Assembly (NCBI RefSeq): GCF_000689395.1
Contig: NZ_HG966617.1
Span: forward strand, 1,363,274-1,427,273
Length of the DNA: 64,000 bases
Source of the DNA: Candidatus Phaeomarinobacter ectocarpi
GTDB lineage: Bacteria; Pseudomonadota; Alphaproteobacteria; CGMCC-115125
Direction of reading: 5' to 3'
Below, one piece after another: positions 53,502 through 63,061 of the stretch. Positions within the stretch are counted from its first letter, which is position 1, and each line of letters starts with the position of its first letter. A program made the translations under genes and the position numbers. The notes under the pieces were generated by a model that worked only from the letters and a program-made list of their open reading frames with translations, was not told where the DNA came from and did not search any database.

Positions 53502-53972
53502 CTAGAGGATCTGGTGCACGTCGTAGCTGACGCCGGTGGAGGTGAGACGGCCGACACCCACAGCCTGAATGCGATTGAGCCACGCATAGCGCTCATCACC
53601 CGTCTCAAACAGCGGACATGTCCGGAAATAGTAATCCGCCGGATCAACGCTTTCAGCCGTCTGCGGATTGAACACTTTGGGCTGGAGGTCGGCGGGAATA
53701 TCCATCCGCCCGCCATAGGTCACATAGATGATGGCACCATCATGGGTCTTGATGCAGATGCGCACATCAATCACCAGGCAGCCATCCTGGCGGACCAGCG
53801 CCCAGTCGCCGCCGCCCGGCAAAATCTCGCCCTTGAGCTTGTCGCCTTCGACAGTGCCGCTGGCCACATAGGCCACCATGCGATTGCCGATGGGGCCTGC
53901 CCCAACCGGCAGCGACGCATCAAGCGATGCCGCCATGGAACAAAGGAACTCGCTCTTGAGCGCTGCAACCAT
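53502..53972 (-). CDS. DUF3237 protein
   Basis: 156 residues, beta-rich. ASGTVEGDKLKGEILPGGGDW followed by DVRICIKTHDGAIIYVTYGGR is the DUF3237 signature. Small cytoplasmic protein of unknown role, seen beside aromatic or lipid catabolism genes. Two ATGs lie side by side at 53975 and 53972. Confidence 0.82.
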   Translation of the reverse strand: MVAALKSEFLCSMAASLDASLPVGAGPIGNRMVAYVASGTVEGDKLKGEILPGGGDWALVRQDGCLVIDVRICIKTHDGAIIYVTYGGRMDIPADLQPKVFNPQTAESVDPADYYFRTCPLFETGDERYAWLNRIQAVGVGRLTSTGVSYDVHQIL

Positions 53973-54054
53973 CAATCGTCTCCCCGAATTTGTTTTCGGG
54001 GCAGTCTAGTCACACGCCGGACAGTCCGTAAACGACAGACGTCAAAGCACAGCC

Positions 54055-55671
54055 TTACAACTTGGTGACGTAGCAGTCCTGGCCTTCAGCCTTGAGCGTG
54101 TTGCACAGGGCAGCAGCGGTTGACTTGCCCGCCATGGGACCAACACGCAGACGATAATACGTACCCTTGCCGGGCACCTCGGCGCGCTGCACCAGGTGCT
54201 CGCGGTCCTGCAATGTGGTGGCGTGGGAGGACCGGACACTCTCCCACGCCAGTGCGGCTTCAGCCTCAGAACGGAAGCTTGCAATTTGCACCGCATATCC
54301 TGTTGCGCTCGAGGGCGCGTAACTGCGTTGTGGCACCGGCGCTGGCGCAAGCGCTGCCTGCCGGTACGTATCAGCAGCAACACCTGGAAAGGACAGCCCG
54401 GTTTTGGGCTGAGGCGCCATGGCCGCCACCTGCGTTTCCTGAGATGTCCGCAACGCTTTGGCCGGGAGGGAAGGTTGTGGCGTGACATCATCAAGCGTCA
54501 GAACTGCATTGCTCCCCGCAGGCAGAATGGTCGTCGTCCACGTGCCCATCATCGGCATGGGTGCTGCCGGGGTCACCTCAACTGGCTGGGCTGTGCCCGC
54601 CGTCGTGATCCGCCGCGCTTCATTGACCGGAGCAGCCTGTGCGAATTGCTGCGTTGGCTGCGGAACCGCCGCCGGGCGGATGGCGACCGGAGCAGAAGCA
54701 ACAGTAACAGGCGCTGGCACATCAACCCGCGTAGGCTGCACAGGCGTGACCACAGGCGTGGGCACGGGTGCCGGAGCGGGCGTTGCCGCAGGTGGCGGCG
54801 GGAGCATGGCCGTTTCCACTATCGTGACATCCGCCGGCGGCAGATCCGCCAAGTCAGCCATGGCGGACATGGCAGGCGTCACAGCCTCAGGCGCTGCAGC
54901 CACCGCAAGCGCCGACGGTGCCTCCGGCAATGCCGCAAGGGCAGCGCTGGCGGGTTCATAGTCCGGCGCCAGAGAGATGGCCTTTTCGAGGTCGGCCCGC
55001 GCGCCTTCTATGTCGCCCAGGGCTTCCCTGGCGATGGCCCGGCCATAATGCGGCAGGTGCGGCAGCGGATTTCCAAGGGCAATGGACTGGTCATAGTCCG
55101 CAACAGCCGCCTCAAGCGCTCCAACCCGGCGCAATACATTTGCGCGGTTGTTGTAGGCAGCCGACATGTCTGGTGCCAGCGAGATGGCCAGATCAAAGTC
55201 CTGCTTGGCGCGCTCCTGCTGGCCCAGATTGTCCAGCGCCGTGCCGCGATTGTAATGGGCGCGCGCGCGCATGTTGTCCGGCAGTTGTTCCAGCCACAGG
55301 GCCGTTGTGTAGTCGGCAGCTGCCTCGTTAAACGCGCCGCGCTTTTGATGGATGATGCCGCGATGATAATGCGCCGCCGCCATGATGCGTGGCAGCTGGG
55401 CATTGGTGGCGATGATCTCGTCAAACAGCCGCCGCGCTTCATCCAGCCGTCCATCAATCAGCGCCTGCGTGGCCTCATTGGTGCGCGCCAGAATCGCTTT
55501 TTCAGCTTCTGCCTGAGTTTGTGCCTGACTTTGAGCTTGCGGCTGCGCCTGCGACAAAGCCGCGCCGGGCATGGCAAGTTCCGCTGCAAGCACCACAAAA
55601 GCACTCAGGGTCACCCCCCGCAGGGATACGCCAAATGTGGTCGTCTCAGCTGTCACGAATCGCTCCACCAC
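54055..55671 (-). CDS. TPR and SPOR-domain periplasmic protein
   Basis: 538 residues. N-terminal hydrophobic segment at about 20-42 (signal or anchor), a Gln/Ala-rich stretch, then five or so TPR units (70-250; AHYHRGIIHQKRGAFNEAAADY). A Pro/Ala/Val-rich linker (260-430) leads to a SPOR domain (about 460-538; YAVQIASFRSEAEAALAWE), which binds peptidoglycan stripped of stem peptides, as at septa. Likely helps cell division or wall remodelling. Confidence 0.85.
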   Translation of the reverse strand: MVERFVTAETTTFGVSLRGVTLSAFVVLAAELAMPGAALSQAQPQAQSQAQTQAEAEKAILARTNEATQALIDGRLDEARRLFDEIIATNAQLPRIMAAAHYHRGIIHQKRGAFNEAAADYTTALWLEQLPDNMRARAHYNRGTALDNLGQQERAKQDFDLAISLAPDMSAAYNNRANVLRRVGALEAAVADYDQSIALGNPLPHLPHYGRAIAREALGDIEGARADLEKAISLAPDYEPASAALAALPEAPSALAVAAAPEAVTPAMSAMADLADLPPADVTIVETAMLPPPPAATPAPAPVPTPVVTPVQPTRVDVPAPVTVASAPVAIRPAAVPQPTQQFAQAAPVNEARRITTAGTAQPVEVTPAAPMPMMGTWTTTILPAGSNAVLTLDDVTPQPSLPAKALRTSQETQVAAMAPQPKTGLSFPGVAADTYRQAALAPAPVPQRSYAPSSATGYAVQIASFRSEAEAALAWESVRSSHATTLQDREHLVQRAEVPGKGTYYRLRVGPMAGKSTAAALCNTLKAEGQDCYVTKL

Positions 55672-55881
55672 GTCACTCCTTCAACCTAGCAGACGTATGG
55701 CGGAGGTTCATGCCTCCTGATCGCACCCATACAGCCCTGTTAAGTCAAACTCTGACCCAGGAGGCGTTGCATCGAAGTGCTTTTGCAGGATTGGTTTTTT
55801 GGCAGTTTAGAGACGCAATTCGAGCGTATTCTCACGTGAATGAATCGAAATATGTTTCAATTCTTACAGATGTTGCTGCGC

Positions 55882-57705
55882 TTACTCGACCGTCACAGAC
55901 TTGGCGAGGTTGCGCGGTTGATCCACATCCGTGCCCTTGTGGACCGCCGTATGGTAGGCGATGAGCTGCAACGGAACGGCATAGAGAATAGGTGCCGTAA
56001 ATGGATCGACGTCCGGCATCTGCAACAGCGCACTCGCCTCATCTCCGGCAATGTCGATGCCGCGCTTGTCGGACAGCAGAATGATCCGACCGCCACGCGC
56101 CATGACCTCCTGCATGTTAGACACTGTTTTCTCAAACAGCTTGTCCCAAGGCGCGATGACAATCACCGGCAACGTGTCGTCAATAAGCGCAATCGGCCCA
56201 TGCTTGAGTTCGCCCGCCGGGTAACCTTCCGCATGGATGTAGGAAATTTCCTTGAGCTTCAGCGCCCCTTCCAGCGCCAGCGGGAAACTGACACCGCGCC
56301 CCAGATAGAGCACGTCACGCGCGTTGGAGAGCTCGTAAGAAAGCTTCTCGATCTGAGGCTCAAGCCGCAGGACGTCTGACAGGTGCCGGGGGATGGCCGT
56401 CAGTTCGCTTGTGAGGCGCGCATGTTCCGCATCATCAATCGTGTCGCGCTTGTGGGCAGTGGCAATCGCAAGCACCGCCAGAACCATCAGCTGACACACA
56501 AAGGCCTTGGTTGAGGCAACACCGATTTCAGGACCGGCAAGCGTCGGGAAAATATGATCCGACTCCCGCGCAATCGTGCTCTCGGTGACATTCACGATAC
56601 TTGCAATGTGTTGTCCGTTGGCACGGCAATAGCGCAGGGCTGCGAGTGTGTCTGCGGTCTCGCCTGACTGGCTGATGAAGAGCGCCAGTCCGCCCGGCGT
56701 CATCGCCCCTTCGCGGTAACGGAACTCTGATGCCACATCCACTTCCACCGGAACACGCGCCAATTGCTCAAACCAGTATTTGGCGACCACAGCTGCGTAG
56801 TAGGCCGTGCCGCAGGCCACGATGGTGATCTTGGGAATGCCCGCAAGATCAAACGGCAGATCAGGCAGCCGCGTTGTCTGCGTGAAAGGATCTACGTAGT
56901 GACCCAGCACATGCCCGGCCACTTCCGGCTGCTCGTGAATTTCTTTTGCCATGAAATGGCGATGATTGCCCTTGTCCACGAGCGCCGCAGACACCGGAAC
57001 AACCTGCACGGGACGTGACACTTCCCGGCCATCGGCGGTGTACACAACAGCGCTGGTATCGGTAATGACGACCCAGTCGCCATCCTCTAGATACGCCACC
57101 CGGTTCGTCATCGGGGCCAGGGCAAAGGCGTCGGACCCCAGATACATTTCCCCGTCGCCATAGCCGACCGCCAGCGGACTGCCCTGCCGCGCCCCGATCA
57201 TCAGCTTGTTCTCGCCTTTGAAGACAATCGCCAGCGCAAAGGCACCTTCCAGGCGCGCAAGTGTTGCTTCCACCGCGTCCTTGGGTGTCTTGCCGTCTGC
57301 AAGATACCCGTTGATGAGATGGGCAATGACTTCAGTGTCGGTGTCTGATGAGAAGGTTGCACCCGCAGCCTCAAGCTCCTGCCGCAGCGCGCGAAAATTC
57401 TCGATGATGCCGTTGTGAACAACCGCCACATTTTCTGTCGCGTGGGGGTGTGCATTGTTTTGTGTGGGCGCACCGTGCGTGGCCCAACGGGTATGGCCAA
57501 TACCGATGGTGCCATTCAGGGGCGACGCATCCAGTTCGCCTGACAGCGCATTGAGCTTGCCGGTCGCCCGGCGGCGATCAATGGCGCCATCCACCAGGGT
57601 GGCAATGCCCGCGCTGTCATAGCCGCGATATTCCAGCCGTCGCAGGCTCTCCAGAATGACGGGAGCCACATCGCTTTTGCCGATGACACCAACAATGCCG
57701 CACAT
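55882..57705 (-). CDS. glmS: Glutamine-fructose-6-phosphate aminotransferase (isomerizing)
   Basis: 607 residues, full length. Makes glucosamine-6-phosphate from fructose-6-phosphate and glutamine. Cys2 (MCGIVGVIG) is the glutaminase nucleophile; two SIS domains follow (SGETADTLAALRY, GRGVSFPLALEGALKLKEISYIHAEGYPAGELKHGP), and the end DQPRNLAKSVTVE is canonical. Three bases separate it from glmU; the two are one transcript. Confidence 0.98.
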   Translation of the reverse strand: MCGIVGVIGKSDVAPVILESLRRLEYRGYDSAGIATLVDGAIDRRRATGKLNALSGELDASPLNGTIGIGHTRWATHGAPTQNNAHPHATENVAVVHNGIIENFRALRQELEAAGATFSSDTDTEVIAHLINGYLADGKTPKDAVEATLARLEGAFALAIVFKGENKLMIGARQGSPLAVGYGDGEMYLGSDAFALAPMTNRVAYLEDGDWVVITDTSAVVYTADGREVSRPVQVVPVSAALVDKGNHRHFMAKEIHEQPEVAGHVLGHYVDPFTQTTRLPDLPFDLAGIPKITIVACGTAYYAAVVAKYWFEQLARVPVEVDVASEFRYREGAMTPGGLALFISQSGETADTLAALRYCRANGQHIASIVNVTESTIARESDHIFPTLAGPEIGVASTKAFVCQLMVLAVLAIATAHKRDTIDDAEHARLTSELTAIPRHLSDVLRLEPQIEKLSYELSNARDVLYLGRGVSFPLALEGALKLKEISYIHAEGYPAGELKHGPIALIDDTLPVIVIAPWDKLFEKTVSNMQEVMARGGRIILLSDKRGIDIAGDEASALLQMPDVDPFTAPILYAVPLQLIAYHTAVHKGTDVDQPRNLAKSVTVE

Positions 57706-57708
57706 GGC

Positions 57709-59070
57709 CTAAGACCCTTTCTTCTTGGCAGCTTCCTTGCGCGCGCGGAATTTGGCAGCCCATCCGGCGACCTCCTTCTGCTGCGCACGTTCCACTGCCA
57801 GCGCGTCTGCGCTTACATCCTTGGTGATAACGCTGCCGGACCCGGTGAAACCGCCATCGGCAACTTTGACCGGCGCCACCAGAGACGTGTTGGAGCCGAT
57901 AAACGCCCCTGCCCCGACATCGGTGAAGTGCTTGTCATAGCCGTCATAGTTACAGGTAATGGTGCCAGCCCCCACATTGGCGTGCGCGCCGATACGCGCG
58001 TCGCCGATATAGGAGAGGTGACTGACTTTGGCGCCTTCCTCGATCGAGGCCTTCTTCACTTCCACAAAATTGCCGATCTTCGCCCCGACGCCCACATCCG
58101 CTCCCGGTCGAAGCCGCACATAGGGTCCCACTGTGGCACTGTCTGCAACCGTCGCGCCTTCAAGGTGCGAGAACGCTTTGACAGTCACATTGTCGGCCAC
58201 CACGACGCCGGGTCCGAAAACCACATGCGGCTCTATGATGACGTCACGACCCAGTTTTGTGTCGTGGCTGAAAAATACCGTGTCGGGTGCAATCAGAGTT
58301 GCCCCTTCTTCCATGGCGCGTCGGCGCAGGCGCGTCTGAAGAAAGCCTTCAGCGCGAGCAAGTTCTACGCGGGAATTGATCCCGTGAACTTCATCTTCCG
58401 GCGCCAATGCGTATGTGCAGCTGAGCCCCTTGGCCCGCGCAACCTTGACCACATCCGGCAGGTAGTACTCGCCTTGGGCATTGTCATTGTCGATGGCCGT
58501 CAGAATGTCCCAGGCGTGATCCGCAGCCAGAACAATCGCGTTCGAGTTGCACAGGTTGGTCTGCTTTTCGGCGTCGGTCGCATCCTTGTTTTCAACGATG
58601 CGGTCCAGCGCGCCGTTCACGTCGATGATCAAACGTCCATAGGCATGCTCGGTGCTGCAGTGATACCCCAGCACGGCCACAGCAGCGCCCGTCTTGATGG
58701 ACTGACGAAGGTCCACCAGCGTTTTGGGTTGAATGAGCGGCACATCACCATTCAGGATCATCAGGTCGCCATCAAAATCGGCAAGTGCCTCGCGCGCGGT
58801 GAGCACCGCGTGAGCCGTCCCCAGGCGTTCATGCTGAACGACAGCAACGGCGCCCGGCACGTCATCTGCGATGCTTTCCATGCCCGGCCCGACAACTATC
58901 ACCAGCCTGTCCGGTGATAGTTGCGCCGGTGCAGACGCCGCATGACCAACAATGCTCTTGCCGGCAATCTTGTGCAGCACCTTGGGAATGTCCGACCGCA
59001 TGCGTGTCCCCTTGCCGGCGGCAAGGATGACCACGGCCAGGGGGCGCGTGTCGGAAGAAGGTGAAGTCAT
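57709..59070 (-). CDS. glmU: Bifunctional GlmU (UDP-GlcNAc pyrophosphorylase / GlcN-1-P acetyltransferase)
   Basis: 453 residues. N-terminal nucleotidyltransferase (ILAAGKGTRMRSDIPKVLHKIAG) and C-terminal left-handed beta helix with hexapeptide repeats and the acetyl-CoA site (GNFVEVKKASIEEGAKVSHLSYIGDA). Together with GlmS it supplies UDP-GlcNAc for peptidoglycan and lipopolysaccharide. A Lys-rich tail (KEAAKKKGS) ends the protein. Confidence 0.98.
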   Translation of the reverse strand: MTSPSSDTRPLAVVILAAGKGTRMRSDIPKVLHKIAGKSIVGHAASAPAQLSPDRLVIVVGPGMESIADDVPGAVAVVQHERLGTAHAVLTAREALADFDGDLMILNGDVPLIQPKTLVDLRQSIKTGAAVAVLGYHCSTEHAYGRLIIDVNGALDRIVENKDATDAEKQTNLCNSNAIVLAADHAWDILTAIDNDNAQGEYYLPDVVKVARAKGLSCTYALAPEDEVHGINSRVELARAEGFLQTRLRRRAMEEGATLIAPDTVFFSHDTKLGRDVIIEPHVVFGPGVVVADNVTVKAFSHLEGATVADSATVGPYVRLRPGADVGVGAKIGNFVEVKKASIEEGAKVSHLSYIGDARIGAHANVGAGTITCNYDGYDKHFTDVGAGAFIGSNTSLVAPVKVADGGFTGSGSVITKDVSADALAVERAQQKEVAGWAAKFRARKEAAKKKGS

Positions 59071-59243
59071 GTCTTAGGCTCTCTGCAGATAGGCGTCTGG
59101 TCGATGTCAGCGTTCCGGCGATGCATACGGCAGCCGGTCGATTAATCGAAATAAAGTATGATTTCCGAGCGTTACTATTACGTCTCTAAATCGGCGTTAA
59201 CCAGCAATCAGCGGTGATTTACCGGTTTGAGCCCTGCGGTGCG

Positions 59244-61166
59244 CTAGTTACTGGCGACAGCAGCGGACACATCAGCCTTTGGCGCACCGGAAACCTGTGC
59301 CTCCAGCGCTGCGCGGACAGCCGCCTCATCACTCTTGCGCGCCAGATCAACCATGTGATCGATGGATTGCCGGACCTGCGCCAGACCGCCGACATCGGGC
59401 CGCGCCAGCAAAAGGCCGGGGTGTCCGGACGGCAGGTGTTCTTCCCGCTTGTCAAACAATGGCTCGGACAATCGCTCGCCGGGACGTGCACCGGTGATCT
59501 TGATCTCGATGTCCTCGTCAGGCTCCAGCCCTGCCAGGCGGATCATTTGCCGGGCCATGTCGATGATGCGCACCGGCTCGCCCATATCCAGCACCAGAAT
59601 AGACCCGATGCTGGCATCCAGTTTCATCTCGCGGGCGCTGGCAAAGAGCACCAGCTGCACGGCTTCGCGGATGGTCATGAAGTAGCGAACCATCTCCGGG
59701 TCGGTCACCGTAAGCGGCCCGCCCTTTTCAAGCTGCTTTTGAAACAGCGGCACCACGGAACCGGCAGAACCAAGCACATTGCCAAAGCGCACTGTTACGA
59801 AGCGCGTGCCGTTGGGCCGGTTGCGTTGATCAATGTCCAGCACCTGCGCATAGGACTCCGCCACACGTTTGCTGGCACCCATGATGCTGATCGGGTCAGA
59901 TGCCTTGTCGGTGGAAATCATCACCATCACATCGGCACCACATTTGACACTGGCGTCAGCCACATTGCGGCTGCCATGAATGTTTGTGAGCACCGCTTGC
60001 GATGGTTGCGGCTCAAGCAGGGGCACGTGCTTCAGCGCAGCAGCGTGCACCACCACCTGCGGCGATGCGTCGGTGAAAATGCTTTGCACCTGGTCTGCAT
60101 TGCGCACATTGCACAGATGCGCCGTACGCGGAAGGTCGGGATATTCCTCACCCAGCACGCGATCAATTTCGTAGAGATTGTATTCCGACTGATCGAGAAG
60201 GGTGATGCTCGCCGGATCAAATTCGGCAATCTGCAAGACCAGCTCAGAGCCAATGGAGCCACCCGCGCCCGTCACGACAACGCGCTTGCCCGCCAGCAGA
60301 TGGCGCATGTCGGACTTGTCCAGCTGCGCTTGCGGACGGCTCAACAGGTCTTCGACGTCCACCGGCTGCACTTCAAGCTGCTTGCCGTCTTCCTTGCGCA
60401 GGGTGCTTTGCGCCGGAATGCGATCCAGCCGCATGCCAAGCTCGGACGCCAGATGAAACAGATCAGACCGGCTGGCTGACCCGTCATAATCAGCGGTCAG
60501 CACAAGTCTCTCAGGGCGGGCCCCGCGGCGTTCCAGTTTGTCGGTGATCTCGGCAAGTTTGTCCAAAGGCCCGTGCACCCGCACACCACGAATGGTCGTG
60601 CCAATGCGCGCCGGGTCATCGTCCAGAATGCCGATCACGCGATAGGGCGCATCGGTGTCGCGCAGCATCTGCCGGTGAAACGCCTCGGCCTGGTCCCCTG
60701 CCCCGACGATCAGCACCGGGATGCGCCAGTGGGTGCCGCGCTCCAGCAAGGTGGCCATGCGTCCATCGCGATAGGCGCGATACAAAAGGCGCGGGCCTGC
60801 AAGCAGGGCTGCAAACACGAAGATGTTGATCAGGACCACGGAACGCGGAATGGCTTCCGCACGGAACAGCAGGAACAGCGCCAGCAGGAAGATCATGTTG
60901 GCGATGACCGATACCCGCCCGATCCGGAACGCGTCATCAATGGAGGCATAGCGCCACGACCCGCGGTCAAGCCGGGTGCCTGCCATGACGCCCATCGCCA
61001 CAATGACGAACAGCAGCCACGCCTGACCCAGAACCATTGGATCATGATCGGCGGCCTCGCGGCCAAGACGCAAAAACACAGCAATGGGATACGCCAGTAT
61101 GGCGGCGCCCAGATCATGTGCGGAAATCACCGCACGTCGGAGTGCTTTTTCGTTAAGTCCAGCCAT
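59244..61166 (-). CDS. Membrane-bound nucleotide-sugar 4,6-dehydratase (PglF/CapD-like)
   Basis: 640 residues. Four membrane segments in the first 115 residues, a first Rossmann-like domain (about 145-270), then the SDR domain with TGAGGSIGSELVLQ (near 290) and MGASKRVAESYAQ, in which Met takes the place of the usual catalytic Tyr (MxxxK), as in UDP-GlcNAc 4,6-dehydratases. It makes a keto-deoxy sugar for surface polysaccharide or glycoprotein. It is upstream of glmU by 173 bp. Confidence 0.92.
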   Translation of the reverse strand: MAGLNEKALRRAVISAHDLGAAILAYPIAVFLRLGREAADHDPMVLGQAWLLFVIVAMGVMAGTRLDRGSWRYASIDDAFRIGRVSVIANMIFLLALFLLFRAEAIPRSVVLINIFVFAALLAGPRLLYRAYRDGRMATLLERGTHWRIPVLIVGAGDQAEAFHRQMLRDTDAPYRVIGILDDDPARIGTTIRGVRVHGPLDKLAEITDKLERRGARPERLVLTADYDGSASRSDLFHLASELGMRLDRIPAQSTLRKEDGKQLEVQPVDVEDLLSRPQAQLDKSDMRHLLAGKRVVVTGAGGSIGSELVLQIAEFDPASITLLDQSEYNLYEIDRVLGEEYPDLPRTAHLCNVRNADQVQSIFTDASPQVVVHAAALKHVPLLEPQPSQAVLTNIHGSRNVADASVKCGADVMVMISTDKASDPISIMGASKRVAESYAQVLDIDQRNRPNGTRFVTVRFGNVLGSAGSVVPLFQKQLEKGGPLTVTDPEMVRYFMTIREAVQLVLFASAREMKLDASIGSILVLDMGEPVRIIDMARQMIRLAGLEPDEDIEIKITGARPGERLSEPLFDKREEHLPSGHPGLLLARPDVGGLAQVRQSIDHMVDLARKSDEAAVRAALEAQVSGAPKADVSAAVASN

Positions 61167-61323
61167 AAAGGCGCCTGCTACAGATCCAGATCACGGGAAA
61201 CAGGCATCCCCCCGCAAATCGCGAGCGACGCATGCAAAAATCCCAGACTTGGCAGTAGCAGACACAGCGCCTGCCCGCAAAATCTGTCTGCAAAAGCGGT
61301 GAACGGTAAAAAGCCGGTTCGGC

Positions 61324-61704
61324 CTAGCGGCCTGCCATGCTGCGCGGACCATAGGACGTGCGGTCGGCTGGTCTGGCGGCAGACTTTTGGGCGCTGACGA
61401 CCTTGCGCCGCCGTATGGGACGTGGCGATCCGGCCGGGCCGGGCCCTTTGGGTCCACCGGTCTGGCCGTCATTGGTGGACACCAGGCTGCTCAATTGGTT
61501 CACCAGCTTCGCTGCTTCCCGGCGTGAGGCCTGGGCATTCTGCACGGCTGAGCTCACCCCATGAATAAGGGCCAGCAGGATCATTGAGCCGATAAACGCT
61601 CCAATGCCGATCAGGCCCTCAACGGGCACACCTTCAAACATGTTGGCAATCCTTCTCACAAGTTCGCCCAATATTTCAAAGACACGGGCAGCAGCAGCCG
61701 ACAT
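61324..61704 (-). CDS. Small membrane protein with basic tail, hypothetical
   Basis: 126 residues. One hydrophobic segment (about 29-52, GLIGIGAFIGSMILLALIHGVS) and a soluble part with a helical stretch (NAQASRREAAKLVNQLSSLV) and a Pro/Arg-rich tail. No family recognised; it lies upstream of the dehydratase gene and may share its transcript. Confidence 0.6.
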   Translation of the reverse strand: MSAAAARVFEILGELVRRIANMFEGVPVEGLIGIGAFIGSMILLALIHGVSSAVQNAQASRREAAKLVNQLSSLVSTNDGQTGGPKGPGPAGSPRPIRRRKVVSAQKSAARPADRTSYGPRSMAGR

Positions 61705-62094
61705 CCCCCGATGCCGGGCCGCGCCTCCCGTCTTTTGAATTTCATGGTCCGGATTGCATGATCCGGGCCGGTCTTCGCAAACGCCTGTTAACCTGCGTAA
61801 ACCTTGCAGCTATCTTCGAAAATCCAGAAGAACCAATAGATTTCTTGGTTAATTTTAGAGCATTTTTCCGTGCTTGAAGCATGAATCTGCCCATTTGTTA
61901 ATCATCATGGCGGCTTCTTCGGCATCGACGCCCGGTTAGGCAGCGTGTGTTGGGGCTATCCCCTGCGGCGCTCAACCAGCTCAGGTTTGACGCCTGCCCG
62001 GGGCACGGGTACCAGCGATGTTGGACGTTTTTTCGTTGATTCGCGCGGATTTGGCAGCTTTGGCTCCCTATCCGCCCGCGATGAGGTGGTGGTT
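61705..62094. other. Divergent intergenic region with inverted repeats
   Basis: About 390 bases, A+T-rich from 61780 to 61920. CCGGAT/ATCCGG (61749-61754/61761-61766) and AACCAA/TTGGTT (61831-61836/61845-61850) are inverted repeats that may be operator sites. The frame of the next gene stays open from 61945, but its upstream codons look non-coding. Confidence 0.4.
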
Positions 62095-62817
62095 ATGGGC
62101 AGAAAACAGCCGCCCGGACAGGCAACAACCCGCAAGGCCCGCCATGCAGGCTGCGCGCTTGCGGCGTCTTTGCTCCTTGCCGCCTGCGCCCAGACGCCCG
62201 ACACATCTGACATAACCACAGCCTCTATTGGCAGTCCTGCGCCTGTTGTTCAGGCCGATCTGCCCTCCAACATTCCCGGCGAAACCATGGAAGCCCGGCT
62301 TGCCCGGCTCGAATACGACCTGGCGCAGCTCAAACTCGACTACTCCATCGTGCGACCGAGTTTTGAGCAGCTGGTCAGCCGTGAAGGCGAACTGGATCAG
62401 CGCATGGCTGCTCTGGAAAGCGCGTTGGGACCGATCACCGCCTCAGTGCCGAAAGCAGCGCCCAAGCCCATGCCGGCAAAGCCTGCAGCGGCTCCAAAGC
62501 CTGCCAAGGCAACGCCAGCGCCTAGGGCGGCAGCGCCAGCGGCACCAGCTTCTAGTGCGATAGGCATTCACCTTGCCTCCTACCGCACCCTGGACCGGTT
62601 GAAGGAAGGCTGGGCTGAATTGAAGGCCGCTCATTCATCCGAATTGACGGGTCTGGACGTCAGGATCCAACGAATCGACACCGGTAAAAATGGTGTTTTT
62701 CGGAGACTCTTGGCCGGACCGGTCAATTCGCGCACGGCCGCCAATGGGCTGTGTCAGGCCCTCTCCGCCAAGGGTGTCTATTGCAAAACTGTCACTTTTT
62801 CAGGCAGCACGCTTTAG
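62095..62817 (+). CDS. SPOR-domain lipoprotein
   Basis: 240 residues. Lipobox LLLAAC after a basic N-terminus (MGRKQPPGQATTRKARHAGC), an amphipathic, coiled-coil-like stretch (70-125), an Ala/Pro/Lys-rich linker (about 127-155) and a C-terminal SPOR domain (AIGIHLASYRTLDRLKEGW to the end) with two Cys (GLCQ and VYCK). Probably an outer-membrane-linked peptidoglycan-binding protein. GAGGTGG precedes the ATG at 62095. Confidence 0.8.
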   Translation: MGRKQPPGQATTRKARHAGCALAASLLLAACAQTPDTSDITTASIGSPAPVVQADLPSNIPGETMEARLARLEYDLAQLKLDYSIVRPSFEQLVSREGELDQRMAALESALGPITASVPKAAPKPMPAKPAAAPKPAKATPAPRAAAPAAPASSAIGIHLASYRTLDRLKEGWAELKAAHSSELTGLDVRIQRIDTGKNGVFRRLLAGPVNSRTAANGLCQALSAKGVYCKTVTFSGSTL

Positions 62818-62869
62818 CGGGCCATCGCGCCGGTATCCGGATAACTCTCATGATTTCAGAGGCATAGGC

Positions 62870-62889
62870 TTAGTCCGCATACGGACTAA
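62870..62889. promoter_or_regulatory. Perfect inverted repeat upstream of the lipase-like gene
   Basis: TTAGTCCG (62870-62877) and CGGACTAA (62882-62889) are exact reverse complements around CATA. It lies in the 244-base gap before the hydrolase, 53 bases after the SPOR gene, with no T-run after it, so an operator is more likely than a terminator. Confidence 0.45.
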
Positions 62890-63061
62890 TTACCCGGTAG
62901 TCTGACATCAAATCATGAGCGTCCAAAATGTAGCCACCGTCACAAATGCCCAAATTATAGGCATAATGTGGGTTTCAAAAAGGCATAGCGTGCCCATTTA
63001 AAAGGCGTCACACTCTTGTTGAAAATTTCACATGAGGGCTCGCCTTCGGGCGAAGGGTCAT

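Noticed and set aside
54196-55689. 497-codon open frame on the plus strand over the TPR-SPOR gene
   Set aside because: Its composition is dominated by Arg, His and Cys, as expected for the reverse of a GC-rich gene. The minus strand shows clear TPR and SPOR domains.
57928-58917. 329-codon plus-strand frame opposite glmU
   Set aside because: Shadow of the conserved GlmU coding sequence, with no start signal.
59214-60479. 421-codon plus-strand frame opposite the nucleotide-sugar dehydratase
   Set aside because: His/Arg-rich shadow with no domain; the opposite strand has a complete, conserved enzyme.
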